Of a stretch of DNA of 64,000 nucleotides, positions 43,821 through 56,581 are shown in pieces; within the stretch, counting starts at the first letter, position 1, and the number at the start of each line of letters is the position of its first letter. The notes under the pieces were generated by a model, which was given only the letters and a program-made list of their open reading frames with translations, did no database searches and was not told where the DNA came from. The stretch lies in assembly GCA_949775045.1 (NCBI GenBank), contig OX459104.1, positions 5,067,306 to 5,131,305 of the forward strand, given 5' to 3'. The position numbers and the translations under genes were made by a program. This DNA is from Metridium senile (Eukaryota; Cnidaria; Anthozoa; Actiniaria; Metridiidae).

Positions 43821-44275
43821 GGACCTGATCGTATGGTAACATTCTAGAACACTTGATCAAGTAATATTTATATCAGACTTACGTTTGAAATAGTTTACTG
43901 CCCGCCTGTACGCTGGGCTGTGAAGCGATCGCCCAGGTTTTCCTCAATATCTTCTTCTTCATCTCCGTTAATGCATTTTTCTCTTCATCTTTATTCTGTG
44001 GCATTTTACTTGTAAATTTAACCGTAACTTGTGATAGAAGTTCTGATGAAATGCAACGCATTTTTTTGTGCTCACTTTTAAACAGTCGTTCACTGTGCAA
44101 ACTATTATTGGATGACACTTAGTCTTAGTCATCTACGTTAATACATTTTTCTCTTCATCTTTATTCTGAGGCATTTTACTTGTAAATTTAACTGTAACTT
44201 GTGTTAGATGTTCATTGGATGCCACTTAGTTTTTCGTTTGTTGGGTTTCCTGTAGTGTTCGTGTGCTCAAATTGA
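43821..44275 (-). repeat. Repeat C copy 2, with frameshifted minus-strand frame
   Basis: Matches 1786-2110. The minus-strand frame at 43879-44118 starts the conserved MPQNKDEEK block, then shifts; the other frame continues toward the GDRF-like end. Part of the block is repeated in tandem at 44138-44240. A diverged GGGCTTCCTGTGG motif is at 44241. Confidence 0.55.
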
Positions 44276-45026
44276 TGTCAGGCTTATCAATGTGACAATT
44301 TTGTGGTAATTTGTAATCCGCATGCGCGCGGAATTAATATACAGAAGAGATTTGATCCATGTCATGGTGCTATATGTTGAGCGGTCTTCCCAGTGTACAA
44401 AATAGGGATGAATTGTATGTAATTATCACACTCGTGCGAGATGACCACAACTTCGATGGACTTCAGCCGCTGTATTCACTACTTGCACAGTTTCATGTTC
44501 CAATGGCCTAATGTCCACTAATTCAGTTTTTTCTGCTCCTGGCCCCAGTTTGGCAAATCAGGCAACTGCTTTGCAGTTAACATTCCACATATTGATACTT
44601 AAACAGCAACTGATATGACGTCCACCTCAACATGCTCAAGTACAGCTATCGCCATACAACATCAGGCCTAGTCAGTACTATGCAGTCAACTCCTTTTTTA
44701 ACTTTTGGGCTTCCTGTTTCAAGAAGAGAGACGTAGAGAGACTAGGTACTTGTCCCAAGTCTTCGTTCCCTCAGGAATCCCACGGGAATCCCGATCAATA
44801 GAAGAAGTAGATTCTGCAGAGGAGGCTACATCAGGCTCTTTGGTAAAGTAAACGTTTCTTTGCGTAAGTCTGTTTTATTACATTTTGCTCTATTCGTACT
44901 GCTTATTTGTCTTTACATCGTTTTACTCTTACTTTTGTACTTCTTGCATTACTTATTCGTATTTTAGTAATATTGACAACATGAGCGGCGTGTTGCATCC
45001 ACAGTTACAGCCTTTCTGAGGAGAAA
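44276..45026. other. Unidentified sequence
   Basis: Less AT-rich than the surroundings, with TTGGGCTTCCTGTTT at about 44706 and CTCAGGAATCCCACGGGAATCC at about 44770. I could not assign coding sequence to either strand. Confidence 0.35.
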
Positions 45027-45276
45027 CTTTATCCCCCGTAAAGTAAAAAGCCTACAAACCTAGTAGCACAGGGGACTATGGGTGACTCATGTAAACTTTA
45101 CGAGAACACAGGGTTTAATAGCCACATCACAACACTTGTCAATGTGTTATTGATGAATGACCATTTGACTTATCAGACAACGAGAAAGGCGTGTCGAATG
45201 CACTTTTAATTTCTTAATGATCCATGATCCTTTGCGCTACTAGATTGTAGGCTTTTTCACATGTCCAGGTGACAAA
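45027..45276. mobile_element. MITE beta, diverged distant copy
   Basis: Shares GCCTACAAACCTAG, CAGGGGACTATGGGTG and GATCCATGATCCTTTGC with the copies in unit A. The ends are eroded. Confidence 0.65.
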
Positions 45277-45390
45277 CGTTCTCGGAAAGAGTGTTTGTAA
45301 ATGATAAGCATTTGATTGCACTAATAACAATCCTCTTTTATATAGCGATAAATCCTCGAATAACTCAAAGAGATTTACAAATGTACTGTT

Positions 45391-45564
45391 ATATGCACTT
45401 AGTTGCAGCAATGTTGTCACATGAAAACAAGACATAGGTAATTTCATTACAAAGAAATAACAAAAGAAAGAGTTCAGCTTGAGTGATCTTCTTTTGTCTT
45501 TTAATTAATTCCTTTCCTACTAAATTACAAAAGTCAGGACAACCTTCTTGCAGTTTGGTGTATA
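45391..45564. mobile_element. TA-flanked MITE delta, copy 3
   Basis: Shares AACAAAAGAAAGAGTTCAGC and the CAATGTTGTCACATGAAAA arm with 16941-17115. Its right tip abuts the next element. Confidence 0.65.
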
Positions 45565-45770
45565 CAGATTTTTCAAAAACGTTGAATACTGAATAATGCA
45601 TTCCAATACCGAAGTGTATTTTGGGTCATGTTATGTTTAACCAAAATGAATAATAGTTATATAGGGAGAAGATCGCTGTACATTTCCCGTTTTTATTTTA
45701 TATTGATGAGATCCACAATGCCACTGGGTCTTGGAATTCAGTATTCAGCGTTTTTTGAAATAGCTGTATA
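45563..45770. mobile_element. MITE gamma relative, best copy of its subtype
   Basis: TATACAGATTTTTCAAAAAC on the left, GTTTTTTGAAATAGCTGTAT on the right, inner GTTGAATACTGAAT arms, TA at both tips. Confidence 0.7.
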
Positions 45771-45949
45771 TAGAGCACTTATCAAACTGCTGTAAACTAG
45801 CAGTTTACAGTCATGAATGTGGTTAGTGAATTAATGCCTTCGAGGCCTGACTGTTATACCGGGCGACAATCCCCTTCTCTTTCCGAACAGCACAACAGGA
45901 TCTTTTACGTCCACTTTATATCGAATTAGAGTGACAAAACAGACGGGAC

Positions 45950-46117
45950 CTCCGGCTTTACGTCCTTATCCGAGAAGACGCGAAGGTCTACACATTTGCA
46001 GATTTAACTACAAAGGCAGCATCTTCTCCTCATTTTTTTTAAGACCCTGAGTATTGGTCCGGCCGGGACGCGAATTCCGCACCTCTCGAACTGCAGTCTG
46101 GCTAAGCCAACCGGCGG
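45950..46117 (-). repeat. tRNA-derived SINE
   Basis: On the minus strand the order is a tRNA-like head (GGTTGGCTTAGCCAGACTGC, then a GCGTCCCGGCCGG B-box region), a CAATACTCAGGGTCTTAAAA joint, and a body with GAGAAGATGCTGCC and CTTCGCGTCTTCTCGGATAA. From memory this organisation is a common SINE of corals. The B box is damaged (GAATTCGCGTCC). Confidence 0.65.
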
Positions 46118-46510
46118 TAGTTTCAAAGCAAACTTGATATCAGGGTGGCCAGGGGTGGCTAACATCACGCATCAATATTTCTGATATTCACGCACCACAT
46201 ACAATTTAAAGCCAAAATCACGAATCACGAATTTCAACTAGCGCATTTATTCAATTTAGCTTAAATCACGCGTTACCCCTTGGCCACCCTATGATATAGC
46301 TGTACATTTTGGCTTGTTATTTCGGACCACAGGGCGTTCAAATTCAGAAAGATAGCCCAACATGCTAAAACGGACAACCCTTCTATTTTAATTTAGAGTT
46401 TTGCTATTATACAAGCACTTTTTTTGTCCCAATCAAAAATGGTAGCAATTGTCTATTTACTGGGAATCTAAAGTTACATCGCAAATAGTCTTCTTCACAG
46501 TTTCCTGTGA
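46118..46510. other. No gene seen
   Basis: Contains an imperfect inverted pair around GGGTGGCCAGGGGTGGCTAA and TTGGCCACCCT (about 46142 and 46280), possibly another small MITE. Confidence 0.45.
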
Positions 46511-46680
46511 CATCTTGGAATAAAGTAGCCGGACCTTTGCATCCATACGAGACAAACATTGAGCTTGCAATGATAGAAGCACGTTAATAATTGTCCCGCA
46601 AGTTGTTAAAATGTCTCTATTGATTGCCAGCTCAACGTTAGTCTCTCTTCGATGCAAAGGTCCGGCTACCTTTCAAGATG
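46511..46680. mobile_element. MITE with CATCTTGGAATAAAGTAGCC ends
   Basis: The left arm continues GGACCTTTGCAT; the right arm is the complement, ending CTTTCAAGATG. Confidence 0.75.
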
Positions 46681-46880
46681 GCGAATTAAGAGAACAGTGA
46701 AGGAGACTATTAGGGGCAGCGCAATATTTGGAAATATACTGCAAAATCGGCTGAGTAGATACAACTCACTATATTGAGTTAATCATGCATTCAGGATGAC
46801 ACTTTAAAGTGAGTTTACCCAACTCTATAGTGCTGTGAGTAAAAGTGAAGTTAAACTCAATATATTGAGTACATTGTACA

Positions 46881-47998
46881 TTTAGTTATGTATAGCCATA
46901 AATAAGGGAAAATACTCTCACGTCATCCGGTGTGAACATTACTTATCGCGTTTAGATGCGAGGTAATCTCCCAATCATTTCCATGTTCGATAGTCCCTTG
47001 CGTGTTTCAAGTAACTGGTAAAGTTTCAAAGAAATAAAAAGGTTGCAAATATTAGGCACCATCTTTAAAGAGGTGCAGATAATGATTTTTTTGTGGTGTG
47101 TTATACCATCTTTTTTTGTATGATAAAAGAAGTTCATAACCAAAGTGCTCATGTATTTAATGTCCCTGCTTATTTTCACAGAATCGGGGGAAAACATGTT
47201 TTTGATGTCCTGTTGGGCCCGAGAAAAAAAAGAGTTTTTAACGTTTCGAACAGTTTTGCCGTTCCTTTTGAAAAAGATGAAGAAGATAGATTTGTCTCGT
47301 TTCTAAAATCATGATTTTTTTGGGAAAATATGTATGCAATGTTTAAAAAGGTCAATGCACGAGAAAGAATAGATGAACGGTACAACACTGTCCAAAACAA
47401 AACAGCAATGATAGAGAAATCAATGGACTTGTCAAAAGATACTGCAAAAATTCAGTTGTAGAAATATTTAATGCCAATCCCAAAGAACTTGGTCTTCCAG
47501 CAAATACATATGTTTCAATTTGAAGAAGTTCACGATAATGGTGGCCCCACTACTAAGACATTTGAACACATACCAAGCAAGATTGGTGCTGAAGAAGGAA
47601 GTTGGAGTAGAACATCTTTCAAGGGATATCAAAAAACCTTATTGCATGGACTCTGTCACGGCGTATTTCCAACCAGTTAATATCACTAAAAGGTATTCAA
47701 GCTCGGTTGTGTGACATACAAAACTATCTGGATCAAGACGTTAACTGCCTATTGACCATACTTTTGTCTATCAACTACAAGATGTATTCAACCTTGTTCC
47801 TAACTTCAATATCGAAGAGTTGTTTAAATCAGCCACAGTAGTAAACAGTGACAAGATGATGGTGGTGTATGTAGCGTCATTGATGCTTGCTATTATTGCT
47901 CTACATAATTGAATCAATAATAACTATAACAGAGATCTGGAGAAAGATCAGACAAGTAAAAAACGACCTACACTAGACGAACTTGACGTTAAAGAACA
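46881..47998 (+). pseudogene. PSMD7: PSMD7 (RPN8) pseudogene array, unit 1
   Basis: From about 47117 the translation follows the 26S proteasome lid subunit PSMD7/RPN8: an FHRIGG block, NVSNSFAVPFE, MFKKVNARERI, the EEVHDNGGPTTKTFEHIPSK block, and LIALHN-like and NRDLEKDQ-like ends near 47890-47950. Stops and several frameshifts break it. No intron interrupts about 750 bases of homology, so it derives from a processed copy. The first 230 bases of the unit are not recognised. In working cells PSMD7 is the non-catalytic MPN partner of the deubiquitinase RPN11. Confidence 0.85.
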
Positions 47999-49137
47999 TT
48001 TAGTTATGTATAACCATAAATAAGGGAAAATACTCTCACGTCATCCGGTGTGAACATTAATTATCGCGCTTAGATGCTTGGTAATCTCCCAATTATTCCA
48101 GTTTTCGATAGTCCCTTGCGTGTTTCAAATAACTGGTACAGTTTCAAAGAAATAAAAAGGTTGCAAATACTAGGCACCATCTTTAAAGAGGTGCAGATAA
48201 TGATATTTTTGTGGTGTGTTATACCATCTTTTTTTGGTTTGATAAAAGAAGTTCATAAACAAAGCGTTTATATGTTTTTAATGTCCCTGCCTATTTACAT
48301 ATAATCGTGGGGGAAGGGGGGGGGGGGATGTTTTTTTGGGGTCCCATTGGGCGCAAGAAGAAACGGAGTTTTGGAAGTTTCGAGCAATGTTGCCGTTCCT
48401 TCTGAAAAAGATGATAAAGTTAGAATTGCATGTCTGTTTTTTAAAATCCTGATTATTTGGAAAGTATTTAGGCAATGTTTAAAAAAAAAACAATGCACGA
48501 GAAAAAAAAGTTGGATGGTACAACACTGGTCCAAAACAAAATAGTAATGATACAGAAATCGATGGACTGGTCAAAACATACTCTAAACATTCAGTTGTAG
48601 AAATATTTATTGCCAATCCCAGAGAACTTGGTTTTCCAGCAGATGCACATGTTGCAGTTTGAAAAAGAGCAAGATAATGGTGGCACTGCTACCAAGACGT
48701 TTGAACACATACTAAGCGAGATTGGTGCTGAAGAAAGAAGTTGGAGTAGAACATCTTTCAAGGGATTTCAAAAAACCTTATTGCATGGACTCTGTCACGG
48801 CGTATTTCCAACCAGTTAATATCACTAAAAGGTATTCAAGCTCGGTTGTGTGACATACAAAACTATCTGGATCAAGAAGTTAACTGCCTATTGACCCTAC
48901 TTTTGTCTATCAACTACAAGATGTATTCAACCTTGTTCCTAACTTCAATATCGAAGAGTTGTTTAAACCAGCCACAGTAGCAAACAGTGACCAGATGATG
49001 GTGGTGTGTGTAGCGTCATTGATGCTTGCTATTATTGCTCTACATAATTGAATCAATAATAACTATAACAGAGATCCGGAGAAAGATCAGACAAGGAAAA
49101 AACGACCTACACTAGACGAACTTGACGTTAAAGAACA
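47999..49137 (+). pseudogene. PSMD7: PSMD7 pseudogene array, unit 2
   Basis: Same content as unit 1, from TTTAGTTATGTATAACC through the NPRELGFPADAHVAV block to the RKKRPTLDELD-like end. It has a G run at about 48309-48328 and an A run at about 48481. Frame breaks lie at the same places as in units 3 and 4, so the copies were made after the gene was dead. Confidence 0.85.
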
Positions 49138-50266
49138 TTTAGTTATGTATAACCAAAAATAAGGGAAAATACTCTCACGTCATCCGGTGTGAACATTAAT
49201 TATCGCGCTTAGATGTGTAGTAATCTCCCAATTATTCCAGTTTTCGATAGTCCCTTGCGTGTTTCAAATAACTGGTATAGTTTCAAAGAAATAAAAAGGT
49301 TGCAAATATTAGGTACCATCTTTAAAGAGGTGCAGATAATGATATTTTTGTGGTGTGTTATATACCATCGTTTTTTTGGTATGATAAAAGAAGTTCATAC
49401 ACAAAGTGTTCATATGTTTTTAATGTCCCTGCCTATTTACATATAATCGGGGAAAAAAAATGTGTTTTGGGTTCCCATTGGGCGCAAGAAGAAAACCAGT
49501 TTTGGAAGTTTCGAGCAATGTTGCAGTTCCTTTTGAAAAAGATGACAAAGTTAGAATTGCATGTCCGTTTTTTAAAATCCTGATTATTTGGAAAGTATTT
49601 AGGCAATGTTTAAAAAAGTCAATGCACGAGAAAAAAAAGTTGGATGGTACAACACTGGTCCAAAACAAAATAGTAATGATACAGAAATCGATGGACTGGT
49701 CAAAACATACTCTAAACATTCAGTTGTAGAAATATTTATTGCCAATCCCAGAGAACTTGGTTTTCCAGCAGATGCACATGTTGCAGTTTGAAAAAGAGCA
49801 AGATAATGGTGGCACTGCTACCAAGACGTTTGAACACATACTAAGCGAGATTGGTGCTGAAGAAAGAAGTTGGAGTAGAACATCTTTCAAGGGATTTCAA
49901 AAAACTTTATTGCATGGACTCTGTCACGGCGTATTTCCAACCAGTTAATATCACTAAAAGGTATTCAAGCTCGGTTGTGTGACATACAAAACTATCTGGA
50001 TCAAGAAGTTAACTGCCTATTGACCCTACTTTTGTCTATCAACTACAAGATGTATTCAACCTTGTTCCTAACTTCAATATCGAAGAGTTGTTTAAACCAG
50101 CCACAGTAGCAACCAGTGACCAGATGATGGTGGTGTGTGTAGCGTCATTGATGCTTGCTATTATTGCTCTACATAATTGAATCAATAATAACTATAACAG
50201 AGATCCGGAGAAAGATCAGACAAGGAAAAAACGACCTACACTAGACGAACTTGACGTTAAAGAACA
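49138..50266 (+). pseudogene. PSMD7: PSMD7 pseudogene array, unit 3
   Basis: Nearly identical to unit 4 over 1,129 bases, pointing to a very recent tandem duplication. It includes the [20 protein letters not shown] block in one frame and FEHILSEIGAEE in another. Confidence 0.87.
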
Positions 50267-51396
50267 TTTAGTTATGTATAACCATAAATAAGGGAAAATA
50301 CTCTCACGTCATCCGGTGTGAACATTAATTATCGCGCTTAGATGTGTAGTAATCTCCCAATTATTCCAGTTTTCGATAGTCCCTTGCGTGTTTCAAATAA
50401 CTGGTATAGTTTCAAAGAAATAAAAAGGTTGCAAATATTAGGTACCATCTTTAAAGAGGTGCAGATAATGATATTTTTGTGGTGTGTTATATACCATCGT
50501 TTTTTTGGTATGATAAAAGAAGTTCATACACAAAGTGTTCATATGTTTTTAATGTCCCTGCCTATTTACATATAATCGGGGAAAAAAAATGTGTTTTGGG
50601 TTCCCATTGGGCGCAAGAAGAAAACCAGTTTTGGAAGTTTCGAGCAATGTTGCAGTTCCTTTTGAAAAAGATGACAAAGTTAGAATTGCATGTCCGTTTT
50701 TTAAAATCCTGATTATTTGGAAAGTATTTAGGCAATGTTTAAAAAAGTCAATGCACGAGAAAAAAAAGTTGGATGGTACAACACTGGTCCAAAACAAAAT
50801 AGTAATGATACAGAAATCGATGGACTGGTCAAAACATACTCTAAACATTCAGTTGTAGAAATATTTATTGCCAATCCCAGAGAACTTGGTTTTCCAGCAG
50901 ATGCACATGTTGCAGTTTGAAAAAGAGCAAGATAATGGTGGCACTGCTACCAAGACGTTTGAACACATACTAAGCGAGATTGGTGCTGAAGAAAGAAGTT
51001 GGAGTAGAAATCTTTCAAGGGATATCAAAAAACCTTATTGCATGGACTCTGTCACGGCGTATTTCCAACCAGTTAATATCACTAAAAGGTATTCAGGCTC
51101 GGTTGTGTGACATACAAAACTATCTGGATCAAGAAGTTAACTGCCTATTAACCATACTATTGTCTATCAACTACAAGATGTATTCAACCTTGTTCCTAAC
51201 TTCAATATCGAAGAGTTGTTTAAACCAGCCACAGTAGCAACCAGTGACAAGATGATGGTGGTGTATGTAGCGTCATTGATGCTTGCTATTATTGCTCTAC
51301 ATAGTTAAATAATCAATAATAACTATAACAGAGATCCGGAGAAAGATCAGACAATAAAAAACGACCTACACTAGACGAACTTGACGTTAAAGAACA
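50267..51396 (+). pseudogene. PSMD7: PSMD7 pseudogene array, unit 4
   Basis: As unit 3; it loses two bases near 51010, which joins the VEIFQGISKN frame differently from the others. Confidence 0.87.
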
Positions 51397-52514
51397 TTTA
51401 GTTATGTATAACCACAAATAAGGGAAAATACTCTCACGTCCTTAGGTGTTAACATTACTTATCGCGCTTAGATGCGAGGTAATCTTACAATTATTTCCGT
51501 TTTCGATAGTCCCTTGTGTGTTTCAAATAACTGTTATAGCTTCAAAGAAATAAAAAAGTTTCAAATATTAGGTACCATCTTTAAAGAGGTGAAGATAATG
51601 ATATTTTTGTGGTGTGTTATACCATCTTTTTTAGTATGATAACAGAAGCTCATAACCAAAGTGTTCATTGGTCTTTAATGTCCTTGCCTATTTACATAGA
51701 ATCGGGGTTTTGGGGGTCCTATATATTGGGCCCAAGAACAAACCGAGTGTTGGACGTTTCGAGCAGCGTTGCCGTTCCTTTTGAAAAAGATGATAAAGTT
51801 AGAATTGCATGTCTGTTTTTTAAAATCCTGATTATTTAGAAAGTATTTAGGCAATGTTTAAAAAAGTCTATGCACGAGAAAAAAAAGTTGGATGGTACAA
51901 CACTGGTCCAAAACAAAATAGTAATGATACAGAAATCAATGGACTGGTCAAAAGATACTGCAAAAATTCAGTTGTAGAAATATTTAATGCCAATCCCAAA
52001 GAACTTGGTCTTCCAGCAGTTGCATATGTTTCAATTTAAAGAAGTACACGATAATGGTGGCCCCACTACAAAGACATTTAAACACATACCAAGCGAGATT
52101 GGTGCTGAAAAAGGAAGTTGGAGTAGAACATCTTTCAAGGGATATCAAAAAACCTTACTGCATGGACTCTGTCATGGCGTATATCCAACCAGTTAATATC
52201 ACTAAAAGGTATTCAAGCTCGGTTGTGTGACATACAAAACTATCTGGATCAAGAAGTTAACTGCCTATTGACCCTACTTTTGTCTATCAACTACAAGATG
52301 TATTCAACCTTGTTCCTAACTTCAATATCGAAGAGTTGTTTAAATCAGCCACAGTAGTAAACTGTGACAAGATGATGGCGGTGTGTGTAGCGTCATTGAT
52401 GCTTGCTATTATTGCTCTACATAATTGAATCAATAATAACTATAACAGAGATCCGGAGAAAGATCAGACAAGGAAAAAACGACCTACACTAGACGAACTT
52501 GACGTTAAAGAACA
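51397..52514 (+). pseudogene. PSMD7: PSMD7 pseudogene array, unit 5
   Basis: More diverged from units 3 and 4 and closer to unit 1 in places. It reads [20 protein letters not shown] and [15 protein letters not shown] in one frame, the clearest PSMD7 match of the array. Confidence 0.87.
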
Positions 52515-53518
52515 TTTAGTTATGTATAACCATAAATAAGGGAAAATACTCTCACGTCATCCGGTGTGAACATTAATTATCGCGCTTAGATGTGTAGTAA
52601 TCTCCCAATTATTCCAGTTTTCGATAGTCCCTTGCGTGTTTCAAATAACTGGTATAGTTTCAAAGAAATAAAAAGGTTGCAAATATTAGGTACCATCTTT
52701 AAAGAGGTGCAGATAATGATATTTTTGTGGTGTGTTATATACCATCGTTTTTTTGGTATGATAAAAGAAGTTCATACACAAAGTGTTCATATGTTTTTAA
52801 TGTCCCTGCCTATTTACATATAATCGGGGGAAAAAATGTGTTTTGGGTTCCCATTGGGCGCAAGAAGAAAACCAGTTTTGGAAGTTTCGAGCAATGTTGC
52901 AGTTCCTTTTGAAAAAGATGACAAAGTTAGAATTGCATGTCCGTTTTTTAAAATCCTGATTATTTGGAAAGTATTTAGGCAATGTTTAAAAACGTCAATG
53001 CACGAGAAAAAAAAGTTGGATGGTACAACACTGGTCCAAAACAAAATAGTAATGATACAGAAATCGATGGACTGGTCAAAACATACTCTAAACATTCAGT
53101 TGTAGAAATATTTATTGCCAATCCCAGAGAACTTGGTTTTCCAGCAGATGCACATGTTGCAGTTTGAAAAAGAGGAAAATAATGGTGGCAGCGCTACCAA
53201 AACGTTTGAACACATACCAAGCGAGAGTGGTGCTGAAGAAAGAAGTTGGAGTAGAACATCTTTCAAGGGATATCAAAAAACCTTATTGCATGGACTCTGT
53301 CACGGCGTATTTCCCACCAGTTAATATCACTAAAAGGTATTCAAGCTCGGTTCTGTGACATACAAAACTATCTGGATCAAGACGTTAACTGCCTATTGAC
53401 CATACTTTTGTCTATCAACTACAAGATGTATTCAACCTTGTTCCTAACTTCAATATCGAAGAGTTGTTTAAATCAGCCACAGTAGCAACCAGTGACCAGA
53501 TGATGGTGGTGTGTGTAG
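52515..53518 (+). pseudogene. PSMD7: PSMD7 pseudogene array, unit 6 (3' truncated)
   Basis: Like units 3 and 4 but ends in GGTGGTGTGTGTAG, where non-array sequence begins. The copy at 56762-57412 ends at exactly the same point and is followed by the same flank. Confidence 0.85.
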
Positions 53519-55951
53519 ACAACTACTTTGGTCATCATACACCATCCACATTGTTATCACTTATTTTGTAAATTTGTAGTCTGTAAGTTATTTATTATTG
53601 TAAATCATGTTTCTCAAATGTAGTGGTATAAATAGGAATGGATGGTACCACGCTGGTCCAAAACAAAACATCAATGAAACAGAAATCAATGGACTGGTCA
53701 AAACATACTGCAAAAATTCAGTTGTAGTAATACGTAATGCCAAATCCAAAGAATGATAATGATAGCGATATTTTGTGTTATTCTTATTTAGGTTTCAGGT
53801 AAGCAAGACCTTGGTCTGTTTTGATTCATGGCAGAAGAAACAATATATAGCTCTTTTTAGCAGAACTTGTACTAACAGTCAATTTTTTGCTTTGTTTTCT
53901 TGAGTTTTCCTTTCTTTTTTTGCATATTTGTAAGCGACAGGATAAGGGAAAACAACTTTTGAAAAGTGAATAGAAAGCTTCGTCAAATTCTAAGTATTGT
54001 ACATACTGACTAGAACTGGAAGAATTAAAAAAATGTTTAAGTGTGAGATTGAAATAAGTATCATTGTACCTCCTTTGAAAAGAGAGAGATTTTCAGGTAA
54101 TCTAAGAAAATTAATGCGAAATAAAACCGAAATTTCGCTTTTCGCAGATCACAACTTCGCAAGCTGAAGTCATGCAATCATGTACCAAAACAGCTGGAAA
54201 TATTTCAGAAAAATTGAACAGAATTGAATTAACAGAATAAAATCACACACATAACAAGTTATTCTATAGAAATTTTGTTTTCCTGGATTAAATAATGTTT
54301 TTGTAATGTACTTTGTTGTCGAACAAATAGGCCTGATTCAGTTTCCAAAGCAATAGACAATATGGTGCAGTTCTCAGAAGTCATTCGAGTATTGAATCAA
54401 CCGCTGTAATGAAACACATCAAAAATCCATTATAGTGTTTGCCTTTGAATTTTGATAAATTATTGAGAACTGAGGCATTTATAGTAAAAACTATTTTTAA
54501 AAACAAATGATTTTAGTGTGTAATCTTCTGGTATTAAGACCCACAAAAAAAAGTTTCGAAAGATGATGTTGTTATTGATATATTTATTATTACTATAAAT
54601 AACTTTGGTTACTAAAGACGTATATATATATTTATCAGAAAAATAATATAAAAAATAGGTAGAGAAAAGGGAAAAGAAAGCATATTGTAGAAAATAGATA
54701 GATTAAAGTCAGGAGGAAGGGAAATGTTGGAAAACGAAAACATCTTATGAAACTAATAAATTGAATGAGATTATTATATCTTGATTTTTTTAGGCATACA
54801 TAAATATTCTAGAAGACATTATCAAAGATATTTGTTTAAAGTAGTTCAGCTTATTTTTTTGAAAGGTTTGTGAGCTTGTTTGTGAGTACGTGTGAAAACC
54901 TTTGATGCAGAGAATCATGCATGATATAAATAAGAACATATTATCATCATAACAACATATACTGATTGAAGAACTTTTTGTGTTATCGCGCTGTAGCTCG
55001 CTGAGGTGCGAAATTTTTCCCTCAACTATATATGTCATATATTTGAATACAACTACATAAATATTCCCTAACCTATGCACATGCTAACTTAAATAAAACG
55101 TTAAACTACACAGTTAGCTATCAAAATATTACATTTAATTAAATAGTTCAGGAAACAGAGTGAAGAAAAAGTTAAGTTTATATACCGAAAAATATATATT
55201 TCATATAATAGAAACTTTTCCTATAATCTACACTACGATCCTTTAGTACATTTACTAAAACACTATATAGTTTTACTGCACTTTGTTGTTAATTTGCTGG
55301 TAAATTTGAAACTATCTCTTGCTCAAGCTGAGCCAAACAGTTCGCGAAAGGCTAATACGTATTCACCGAACGCTAAGTCAATATGCAAGCTGAGTCATTT
55401 TCCAGTACAGAACTCACCATTTTCCCACTAAAAATCAACATAACATTAAAACTATATTGTATTACCTTACCTTAAAGAGCAGCCATACTTTCAAACTTTT
55501 GGGTGGATTATATTCACTTCTAAAGCACAGTTTTCACGTTAAGTCATTTATGTTTTTAGAGCATCGTTCAGACTCTAGAAGAGGAGGAGCAGTCGCTAAA
55601 AGAAACTGCGTTGTCATGCTCATGTTATGGCAAAAGGCATGACGGGATAGGGGAATTTACCGAGCAACGTAGCTAGATATTTAATTTTAGAGAAGAAAGC
55701 GAGTTTGTGTATGTGCCGAAAGCTATGAACATTAGTAAGTAAATAGTGTGGCCATCGCTTTTGTAAAAATTGTATTACTCGATCTCTATAAGTTCTCAAA
55801 CTCATTAATAATTGATAGGTAATATATTGAAATATGGTTGACGGCGAACTCAGTGCCATGTCGGCGAAACGACTGGTATTCATTGTTGTAGTCAGGATTC
55901 ATGATTTTACAAACGAATTAGGTTGTCTCTGACTAAATTTGATGATTTTTA
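53512..55951. repeat. Segmental duplication, copy 1 (contains the empty site)
   Basis: Matches 57406-58287 followed by 62307-64000. The junction between 54390 and 54391 (TCATTCGAGT|ATTGAATCAA) is the uninserted counterpart of the 4.0-kb insertion. Apart from a RING-like scrap at 55745-55787, no coding sequence is seen; it is AT-rich. Confidence 0.88.
55745..55787 (+). pseudogene. Relic of a TRAF6-like RING exon
   Basis: Forty of 43 bases match exon 1 of the TRAF6-like gene at 13642-13684. It translates CGHRFCKNCITRSL and then stops. There is no splice donor and no other part of the RING, so it is a dead scrap. It is repeated at 63844-63886. Confidence 0.7.
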
Positions 55952-56204
55952 ATTAGACGTTTTCGGCTAAATCTTTAGCCTTCATCAGTAGAATTTATAA
56001 AAAATGTTTACTGACGTTTCGAGCTTTAGCCCTTGGTCGGAGTAAAAGAGTTAGACTAAGAGAGATACCGCTGAGTATAAATAAGTTTACTCGCTAGTTT
56101 CCACTCATTAACAATTCATTATCTTACGGACCAATAACAATAACCTGACTCTACATTTCAGTCATTTCAGTCTGATAAGTTAGAAAATAGATGCAGTCAG
56201 TTTC
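55952..56204. other. Retroelement-like flank, unassigned
   Basis: ACTGACGTTTCGAGCTTTAG and AGCCTTCATCAGTAG near 55975-56030 resemble the ends of Penelope-like or similar elements as I remember them. There is no coding part. Confidence 0.35.
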
Positions 56205-56578
56205 TTTCTAATGTCCCCCCGAGTATTGGAAGCTCGCAAAAATATTTTTTTAAATATGACGATTCAAGAATGCCTTGAATCTTTTAAACAAATTGGAAAT
56301 ATGAAAACTCCAGGAAACAATGGTCTTCACCAGGAGTTTTACATCAAGCTGTGGCCGGACAAAGACGATTTATATTGTAACTTTGAACTAGTTGGATTCC
56401 CAAAGACAAATAATAATAACTCTACTAGAAAAACCTAATAAACACAATAGAAACATAGAATCTTGGCTCCCGATTAGCTGGATAAACGTTGATGGAAAAA
56501 TATGTAGCAGGGCGCTAAGTAATAGATTAAATTCACGGCAGTCTTACGGCAATATGGATTTAGGGAAAGTCTTATAAG
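56205..56578 (+). pseudogene. LINE reverse transcriptase fragment (Tx1/L1-like)
   Basis: One frame reads FLNMTIQECLESFKQIGNMK then TPGNNGLHQEFYIKLWP; after an internal deletion and a frameshift another reads IITLLEKPNKHNRNIESW then LPISWINVDGKICSRALSNRL. This is the order of the first RT motifs in Tx1/L1-type LINEs (the usual PISLLNVDYKI block). The YxDD part is missing. It lies directly before the proteasome-derived fragments. Confidence 0.8.
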
Positions 56579-56581
56579 ATG

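Noticed and set aside
47471..53324. A tandem family of short expressed proteins, one per 1.13-kb unit
   Set aside because: The frames are pieces of PSMD7 in different phases separated by shared stops and frameshifts, so they mark pseudogenes.
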